From: Thermoleophilaceae bacterium
GTDB lineage: Bacteria; Actinomycetota; Thermoleophilia; Solirubrobacterales; Thermoleophilaceae
Length of the DNA: 55,590 nt
Direction: 5' to 3'
Assembly: GCA_036378175.1 (NCBI GenBank)
Contig: DASUWY010000081.1
Location: 1 to 55,590, forward strand
Shown here: piece by piece, positions 49,908 through 55,590 of the stretch
Numbering within the stretch: position 1 is the stretch's first letter
Layout: the number at the start of each line of letters is the position of its first letter
Position numbers and translations under genes: made by a program
Notes under the pieces: generated by a model
What the model was told of the DNA's origin: nothing
Database searches by the model: none
The model's input: only the letters and a program-made list of their open reading frames with translations

Positions 49908-50563
49908 GGCCGCAGGCCGACAAGTTCGTCCAGCAGCCCGCGCACCAGGACACCGCCATGCCTTCCGTTGCCGGCGAGTGGGATGAGCCCGCCGATCTCA
50001 CCAAGCCGCCGGCGACGATTCCGGACCTGTCCTCGGTGGACGTGCCGCCGGAGCTCGAGCGCGAGATCCGCGAGCACATGGCCAAGTACCCGAACAAGCG
50101 CTCCGCCGCGCTTCCAGCGCTGGAGGCGGCGCAGCGGGTGCACGGCTGGTGCTCGCCCGAGGCGTTCCGGCAAGTTGCCGCGGTTATGCAGGTCACCCCC
50201 GCGTACCTCTCCTCGCTCGCCACCTTCTACGACATGCTCAACACGGAGCCGGTGGGCCGCCACCAGGTGTACGTGTGCACGAGCGTGGCCTGCAACCTGC
50301 GCAACGCGCAGGCTCTGCTCGAGGCGCTGCAGGAGGCGGGTGAGGGGTACGAGGACGCAAACATCCGCGGCTTCGAGTGTCTCGGCGCGTGCGACATGGC
50401 GCCGATGGCGTCGATCGACAACCGCTACGTCGGGCCGATCGATCCGAACGAAGCGCCCGAGGTGATCACCGCGCTCAAGGAGGGCCGTACGCCGCTGCCC
50501 GGCCGGGGCGTGAACGACGAGGGCTTCAAGCTCCCGTGGGACCAGGATGGCGCCGATGGCTGA
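49904..50563 (+). CDS. nuoE: NADH-quinone oxidoreductase subunit E
   Basis: 219 residues, the 24-kDa [2Fe-2S] subunit of the NADH module. The four ligand Cys are at about residues 125, 130, 159 and 163, in VYVCTSVACNL and FECLGACDMAP. The N-terminal 45 residues are an extension relative to E. coli. The gene overlaps nuoF by 8 bases in the pattern ATGGCTGA. Confidence 0.95.
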   Translation: MRPQADKFVQQPAHQDTAMPSVAGEWDEPADLTKPPATIPDLSSVDVPPELEREIREHMAKYPNKRSAALPALEAAQRVHGWCSPEAFRQVAAVMQVTPAYLSSLATFYDMLNTEPVGRHQVYVCTSVACNLRNAQALLEALQEAGEGYEDANIRGFECLGACDMAPMASIDNRYVGPIDPNEAPEVITALKEGRTPLPGRGVNDEGFKLPWDQDGADG

Positions 50564-51872
50564 GACGCGCATCCTGCTCGACGGCATCGACGAGCCGGGC
50601 CTGAACACGATCGACGTCTACGAGCGCACCGGCGGCTATGCGGCGATGCGCAAGGCGCTCACCGAGATGGATCAGGAGACGCTGCTCGAGGAGCTGAAGA
50701 GCTCCGGCCTGCGCGGCCGCGGGGGCGCCGGCTTCTCGATGGGCACGAAGGCGAGCTTCATGCCCAAGGGCACGATGGACAAGTACCTCTGCTGCAACGC
50801 GGACGAGTCCGAGCCCGGCACGTTCAAGGACCGCCTGCTGATGCAGAAGAACCCGCACCGGCTGATCGAGGGCATCATCATCGCGGCCGTCGCCGCCGGC
50901 GCGAACAAGGCGTTCATCTACATCCGCGGCGAGTACGCCTTCATCGCCGACATCCTCGACACCGCCGTACAGGAGGCCTACGGCAAGGGCTACCTCGGCG
51001 AGAACATCCTCGGCACCGGCAACGACGTGGACCTCGTGGTGCACCGCGGTGCGGGGGCCTACATCTGCGGGGAGGAGACGGCGCTGCTCGACTCGCTCGA
51101 GGGCAAGCGCGGCAACCCGCGACTGAAGCCGCCGTTCCCCGCGAACCAGGGCCTCTACCAGGGACCGACGCTGATCAACAACGTCGAGACCCTCAACAAC
51201 GTGCCGCTCGTGATCGCCAAGGGCGCCGACTGGTTCAAGGCTCTCGGCACGGAGCAGTCGGCGGGCACGAAGGTCGTGTCGGTGTCCGGCAACGTGCAGC
51301 GTCCGGGCAACTACGAGATCGAGCTGGGCATCCCGGCGCGCGAGATCATCTACGGCCTCGCCGGCGGCCCACCCCCCGGTCGCAAGGTGAAGTTCTGGTT
51401 CCCGGGCGGCTCGTCCGCCCCGGTGCTCACCGAGGAGGACCTCGACCGGCCGTACTCGTTCGAGTCGATGGCGGAGGCCGGCTCGATGCTCGGCTCCGGC
51501 GCGATCATCGTGGTGGACGACTCGGTGCCCGTGGTGTCCGTCGCGCTGCGGCTCGCGCAGTTCTACCGGCACGAGTCCTGCGGCAAGTGCGTGCCGTGCC
51601 GGGAGGGCACCAACTGGACCGTGAAGATGCTCGAGCGCATCGACGCCGGCGAGGCCACCCCGATGGACCTCGACATCATGGCGAACGTGCAGACCAACAT
51701 CATCGGCAACTGCCTCTGCGTGCTCGGCGACTCGATGGCGATGCCGGTGGGCTCGATGATCAAGAAGTTCCGAGGCGAGTTCGAGCAGCACATCGAGCGC
51801 GCGCGCGAGGCCGCGGACCGGCTGAGCGTCGAACTGGGTGTGGCCGCTCCTCCGGCGGACCAGGCGGCATAG
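50556..51872 (+). CDS. nuoF: NADH-quinone oxidoreductase subunit F
   Basis: 438 residues, the NADH- and FMN-binding subunit. GLRGRGGAGFSMGTKASFMP is the nucleotide-binding loop, CNADESEPGTFKDR the FMN site, GAGAYICGEETALLDSLEGK the NADH region, and HESCGKCVPCREGTNWTVKM provides three Cys of the N3 [4Fe-4S] cluster. The ATG at 50556 is preferred over 50547 because it gives the same 8-base overlap as the other operon junctions. Confidence 0.96.
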   Translation: MAETRILLDGIDEPGLNTIDVYERTGGYAAMRKALTEMDQETLLEELKSSGLRGRGGAGFSMGTKASFMPKGTMDKYLCCNADESEPGTFKDRLLMQKNPHRLIEGIIIAAVAAGANKAFIYIRGEYAFIADILDTAVQEAYGKGYLGENILGTGNDVDLVVHRGAGAYICGEETALLDSLEGKRGNPRLKPPFPANQGLYQGPTLINNVETLNNVPLVIAKGADWFKALGTEQSAGTKVVSVSGNVQRPGNYEIELGIPAREIIYGLAGGPPPGRKVKFWFPGGSSAPVLTEEDLDRPYSFESMAEAGSMLGSGAIIVVDDSVPVVSVALRLAQFYRHESCGKCVPCREGTNWTVKMLERIDAGEATPMDLDIMANVQTNIIGNCLCVLGDSMAMPVGSMIKKFRGEFEQHIERAREAADRLSVELGVAAPPADQAA

Positions 51873-51882
51873 GAAGCGAGCC

Positions 51883-54351
51883 ATGCCGAGACCCGAGCCC
51901 AAGCTGATCACGTTCGAAATCGACGGCCGCGAGGTGCAGGCGCCCGAGGGCATGATGCTCGTGGACGCCGCGAAGCAGGGCGACGTGGAGATTCCCTACT
52001 TCTGCTACGAGCCGAAGCTCGGCCAGCCGGTGGGCGCCTGCCGCATGTGCCTCGTGGAGATCGAGGGCATGCCCAAGCTGCAGACGAGCTGCTCCACGCC
52101 CGTGAAGGAGGGCATGGTGGTGATCACCACCTCCGATCGCGTGAAGACGGCGCAGAACGCGATCGTGGAGTTCCTGCTCGTGAACCACCCGCTCGACTGC
52201 CCCGTCTGCGACAAGGGCGGCGAGTGCCCGCTGCAGGACATCTCCTACGGGTGGGGCGCCGGCATCTCGCGCGTGGTGGAGCCCAAGCGCCACTTCGAGA
52301 AGCCACTCGAGATCTCGCCGCTCGTGGCGATAGACCGCGAGCGCTGCATCCTCTGCTACCGCTGCGTGCGCTTCTCGCAGGAGATCGCCGAGGACTACCA
52401 GCTCGTGTTCCGCGAGCGCGGGGACCACACGTTCGTCGGAACGCATGACGGCCATCCCTACGTCGCGCCGTTCAGCGGCAACATCATCGAGCTCTGCCCG
52501 GTGGGCGCTCTCACCTCCACCGCCTATCGCTTTCGCGCGCGGCCATGGGACATCGAGGACGCGGGCTCGGTCTGTCTGCTCTGCCCGTCGCAGTGCAACG
52601 TCAAGTTCACCACGCGCGACGACACGAAGGTCATGCGCGTGCTCGCGCGCGACCACAAGGAGGTGGACGACGGCTGGCTCTGCGACAAGGGCCGCTTCGG
52701 CTACCAGGCCATCCACTCGCCCGAGCGCATCGTCGAGCCGCACGTGCGCGACGGCGGCGCCCTGCGACCGGTGTCGTGGGAGCGCGCGCTGTCCGACGCC
52801 GCGAGCGCGCTGAGGCGCGCCGGGGCGAACGCGGCCGCGCTCGTGGGCGGCGAGGCGACGAACGAAGAGGGCTTCCTCATCCAGCGGCTGATGCGCGAGG
52901 CGCTCGGCTCGGCCAACGTGGAGTCGCGCTCGAACGGCGTGCTCGATCCTGAGCAGGCGCGCGCGCTGGCGCGTCCCGACTTCGCCGCGCGGGTGTCCGA
53001 CATCGACTACGCCGAGTCGATCCTCGTGCTCGACACGAGCCTCGTGGACGAGGCGCCGATCCTCGACCTGCGCGTGCGCAAGGCGATTCGCCGCAACGGC
53101 GCGAAGCTCGTTGTGGCCACGAGCCGCCCCGGCACGCTCGACCCGAACGCGGCCGCAGTGCTGCGCTTTGCGCCGGGCGCGACCGAGGCAGCGCTGGGGG
53201 GCCTCGCCGCGGCACTTGCGGGGGGCGCGGAGGCCGACCTCGACGACCTCGCCCGCCGCTCCGGCACCACGGCCGACTCGCTGCGCGAGGCGGCGAGCGT
53301 GCTCTCGGGCACTGGCCCGACCGTGATCCTCTGGGGCGAGCGCGTCTCTCACGGCACGCGCGGCCGGCAGACCGTGTCCGCGCTGCTCGCCGTGGCCCGC
53401 CGCTGCGGTGTGGACGGCACTGATGACGCCGGGCTCATCGAGGTGCCCAGCGGCACCAACTCCCGCGGGCTGCGCGAGGTGGGCTGCCTTCCCAACCTGG
53501 GACCCGGCCTCAGCCAGTCCAGCGCCACCGGACTCGGAGCCACCGACATCCCCGGCAGCCAGGTGTCCGCCATTCTTCTCTTCCAGGCCGACCCGGTGCG
53601 CACTCATCCCGATCCCGCGGCATGGGAGAAGGCGCTCGACTCAGCCGCGAGCGTGATCGCGTTCGCCGACTTCCTCACGCCCGAGCTCGAGGAGCACGCC
53701 ACCGTCGTGTTCCCCGCCGAGTCCTACGCCGAGAAGGAGGGCACGGTCACGCACCCGGACGGCCGCCTCCAGCGCGTGCGGCAGGCGATCGGCCACCCGG
53801 GCGAGGTGCGCTCCGGCTGGGCGGTGCTCGCCGAGCTGAGCGCGCGGCTCGACAAGCCCGTGGACGTGGAGTCGATGCCCGGGATCTTCAACCAGATGGT
53901 CCAGTCGATCCCCTTCTACGGTGGCCTCACGCTCGAGGAGATCGGCGGTCGCGGCGTTCGCTGGCAGGAGCGCGAGCAGGCGTCTGCGCTCGAGGCCACG
54001 CCGCTTCCCGAGACCCAGCTCGACACGCCTCCCGAGCTGCCCTCAGAGGGCCTGCGCCTCGGCACGGTGCCGTCGCTGTGGGCCGGCCGCGAGACCCAGC
54101 ACGCCGCGGTGCTCCGCTTCCTGCGGCCGCAGCAGACGCTCGAGATCTCGCTCGAGGACGCACAGCGGCTGGGCGTGGCAACCGGCGACCAGGTGAGCGT
54201 GTCGGTCGACGGCCGCAGCGTGCGCGCGCGGGCGCGGGTTCACGATGTGGTGCCGGCGGGGAGCGTGTTCCTGGTGGAGGGCATCGACACCGACAACGCC
54301 ACCGCGCTCATGAACGGGCTGCCTCGCACCGTGGAGGTGACGAAGGCGTGA
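51883..54351 (+). CDS. nuoG: NADH-quinone oxidoreductase subunit G
   Basis: 822 residues, the large iron-sulfur subunit. The N-terminal ferredoxin domain has the [2Fe-2S] Cys at about 41, 53, 56 and 70 (IPYFCYEPKLGQPVGACRMC). The His-Cys [4Fe-4S] site is HPLDCPVCDKGGECPLQD, the next clusters use CILCYRCVRFSQE and ELCPVGAL, and SVCLLCPSQCNVKF adds the fourth set. The rest is a molybdopterin-oxidoreductase-type domain without metal cofactor. The ATG at 51883 follows AGGAAGCGAG; the earlier in-frame ATG at 51838 lies within nuoF. Stop overlaps the GTG of nuoH. Confidence 0.95.
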   Translation: MPRPEPKLITFEIDGREVQAPEGMMLVDAAKQGDVEIPYFCYEPKLGQPVGACRMCLVEIEGMPKLQTSCSTPVKEGMVVITTSDRVKTAQNAIVEFLLVNHPLDCPVCDKGGECPLQDISYGWGAGISRVVEPKRHFEKPLEISPLVAIDRERCILCYRCVRFSQEIAEDYQLVFRERGDHTFVGTHDGHPYVAPFSGNIIELCPVGALTSTAYRFRARPWDIEDAGSVCLLCPSQCNVKFTTRDDTKVMRVLARDHKEVDDGWLCDKGRFGYQAIHSPERIVEPHVRDGGALRPVSWERALSDAASALRRAGANAAALVGGEATNEEGFLIQRLMREALGSANVESRSNGVLDPEQARALARPDFAARVSDIDYAESILVLDTSLVDEAPILDLRVRKAIRRNGAKLVVATSRPGTLDPNAAAVLRFAPGATEAALGGLAAALAGGAEADLDDLARRSGTTADSLREAASVLSGTGPTVILWGERVSHGTRGRQTVSALLAVARRCGVDGTDDAGLIEVPSGTNSRGLREVGCLPNLGPGLSQSSATGLGATDIPGSQVSAILLFQADPVRTHPDPAAWEKALDSAASVIAFADFLTPELEEHATVVFPAESYAEKEGTVTHPDGRLQRVRQAIGHPGEVRSGWAVLAELSARLDKPVDVESMPGIFNQMVQSIPFYGGLTLEEIGGRGVRWQEREQASALEATPLPETQLDTPPELPSEGLRLGTVPSLWAGRETQHAAVLRFLRPQQTLEISLEDAQRLGVATGDQVSVSVDGRSVRARARVHDVVPAGSVFLVEGIDTDNATALMNGLPRTVEVTKA

Positions 54352-55355
54352 TCGTCCCGTTCGCCGATGTGAACTACGTGGAGGGCACGCTGGTGATGAT
54401 CGCCAAGTCGGTGATCATCTTCCTGTTCGTGCTGCAGGTGGTGCCGCTCATCCTGCTGCTCGAGCGCAAGCTGCTCGGTCGCTTCCAGCAGCGCATCGGC
54501 CCGAACCGCGTGGGCCCCTACGGCCTGATGCAGCCGCTCGCCGACGTGCTCAAGCTGCTGTCGAAGGAGGCGTCCACGCCGAACACGGCGGTGCCGTGGA
54601 TGATGGCCATCGCGCCGGTGATCTCGATCTTCACCGCCGTCGTCACGCTCGCGATCATCCCGTTCGGCGACAACGGCGACTGGGGCGGCAACTTCGGCCT
54701 CTACGGCATCGACGTGCCGATCGGGATCCTCTTCTACTTCGCCTTCGGCGCGCTCGCCTTCTACGCGCTCATGCTCGGCGGCTGGGCCTCCGGGTCGAAG
54801 TACTCGTTCCTCGGCGCGATGCGCTCCGCCGCGCAGCTGATCTCGTACGAGATCGCGCTCGGCCTGTCTCTGCTGGGCGTGGTGATCCAGGCACAGTCGA
54901 TGTCGCTCGTGTCGATCGTGCACGCCCAGCACAACCTCTGGTACGTGGTGCCGCAGTTCGTCGGCTTCTGCATCTTCCTGGTGGCCGGCTTCGCCGAGAC
55001 CAACCGGCCGCCATTCGACCTCGCGGAGGGCGACTCGGAGATCGTCGGCGGCTACAACACCGAGTTCGGCGGCATGCGCTTCGGCTCGTTCTTCATGGCC
55101 GAGTACATGGAGGTGCTGATCATCTCGGGCATCGCCGCCGCCTGCTTCCTCGGCGGCTGGCACGGCCCCGGTCCGGGCTTCCTGGATCCGGTCTGGGTGA
55201 TCGTGAAGATGTTCGTCTTCCTGTTCCTGTTCGTCTGGGTGCGCGCGACACTTCCGCGCCTGCGCTACGACCAGCTGATGTCGTTCGGCTGGAAGATCCT
55301 GCTGCCGCTGGCGACCCTGAACGTGCTCGTGACCGCGATTGTGCTGGTGGTGTGA
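54348..55355 (+). CDS. nuoH: NADH-quinone oxidoreductase subunit H
   Basis: 335 residues, eight to nine membrane spans; forms the quinone chamber with NuoB and NuoD. LLERKLLGRFQQRIGPNRVG and GPYGLMQPLADVLKLLSKE are the hallmark N-terminal sequences, and AGFAETNRPPFDLAEGDSEI with VGGYNTEFGGMRFG the central ones. The GTG at 54348 overlaps the nuoG stop (GTGA). The gene for nuoI follows one base after its stop. Confidence 0.96.
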   Translation: MIVPFADVNYVEGTLVMIAKSVIIFLFVLQVVPLILLLERKLLGRFQQRIGPNRVGPYGLMQPLADVLKLLSKEASTPNTAVPWMMAIAPVISIFTAVVTLAIIPFGDNGDWGGNFGLYGIDVPIGILFYFAFGALAFYALMLGGWASGSKYSFLGAMRSAAQLISYEIALGLSLLGVVIQAQSMSLVSIVHAQHNLWYVVPQFVGFCIFLVAGFAETNRPPFDLAEGDSEIVGGYNTEFGGMRFGSFFMAEYMEVLIISGIAAACFLGGWHGPGPGFLDPVWVIVKMFVFLFLFVWVRATLPRLRYDQLMSFGWKILLPLATLNVLVTAIVLVV

Positions 55356-55356
55356 G

Positions 55357-55590
55357 ATGACGACCGACTGGAGAGAGGCCGCGGCGCCGATTGAGCGCGG
55401 GCCCGAGCCCGGCGGCGTGGGCGCCGTCTACCGCGTCTTCGGCGAGACCCTGCGCGGCCTGCGAACCACCTTCGGCCGCGTCCTCGAGGGCCCGGTGACG
55501 ATCCAATACCCCGAGGAGAAAACGCCGGTCTATCAGCGCTTCCGGGGCCGTCACAAGCTCCACCGTTTCGAGGACACCGGGCTCGAGAAG
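55357..55590 (+). CDS. nuoI: NADH-quinone oxidoreductase subunit I (5' part)
   Basis: The first 78 codons only; the gene continues beyond the window. After an N-terminal helix, the sequence VTIQYPEEKTPVYQRFRGRH and KLHRFEDTGLEK is the standard lead into the two [4Fe-4S] ferredoxin motifs, which would lie just outside. Identity is secure from position and sequence. Confidence 0.9.
   Translation, partial: MTTDWREAAAPIERGPEPGGVGAVYRVFGETLRGLRTTFGRVLEGPVTIQYPEEKTPVYQRFRGRHKLHRFEDTGLEK

Noticed and set aside
53622-54347. Apparent N-terminal extension of NuoH
   Set aside because: The stretch is the shadow of nuoG; NuoH normally starts where the GTG at 54348 lies.

Overview
The window is a 55.6 kb piece of a GC-rich, gene-dense bacterial chromosome. 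The proteins look actinobacterial. The mix suggests a heterotrophic aerobe of class Thermoleophilia (Solirubrobacterales-like): DUF7144 membrane proteins, a UBP zinc finger, many GT-C glycosyltransferases, a secreted nuclease with lamin-tail domains and a 14-subunit-type complex I operon. That placement is inference from gene content; there is no rRNA here. No prophage, insertion sequence, integrase or CRISPR array was seen.

Layout. (1) 1-2.2 kb: start of an aldo/keto reductase (cut by the window edge), a membrane-anchored coiled-coil protein, and a secreted repeat protein behind a leader with two perfect hairpins. (2) 2.2-10.2 kb: what looks like one catabolic regulon. It holds an XRE-cupin regulator, a bicupin plus MetE-like zinc transferase operon, an FAD aromatic hydroxylase, and an operon of an M24-fold enzyme with 2-oxoacid dehydrogenase E1 alpha and beta. 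A 19-bp motif near the regulator recurs in the promoter of the M24 operon, and the two plus-strand operons have matching promoters that start transcription almost on the ATG. This is the best candidate for an undescribed system. (3) 10.2-13.2 kb: a GH15 glucoamylase/trehalase-like enzyme between two DUF7144 paralogues, with the remnant of a third. (4) 13.3-16.9 kb: exonuclease III (apparent CTG start), a polytopic membrane protein divergent from a UBP zinc finger, and a secreted nuclease. (5) 17-27.5 kb and 33.5-39.1 kb: surface-glycan genes. There are five GT-C type membrane glycosyltransferases, a GT2 polyprenyl-phosphate-type transferase, UDP-sulfoquinovose synthase, a secreted clan-A glycosidase and a UDP-galactopyranose-mutase-like flavoprotein. 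(6) 26.5-33.4 kb: homocysteine methyltransferase, a TetR/MFS efflux pair, secreted and lipid-binding proteins, and a sigma-70 factor in an operon with small acidic proteins. (7) 39-46.5 kb: housekeeping genes (TrmO, SerRS, HAD phosphatase, cytochrome c, anti-sigma kinase), a MarR/MFS pair, and a chimeric pseudogene. (8) 46.6-55.6 kb: a small membrane protein divergent from nuoABCDEFGHI, which runs off the right edge. tRNA genes are Arg(ACG), Ser(GCT) and Ser(TGA), all on the minus strand.

Gene organisation is very compact. Genes in operons overlap by 1-17 bases, and convergent neighbours share or overlap stop codons. Short-period tandem repeats and palindromes sit almost only at gene 3' ends. 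No gene-free stretch exceeds 300 bases.
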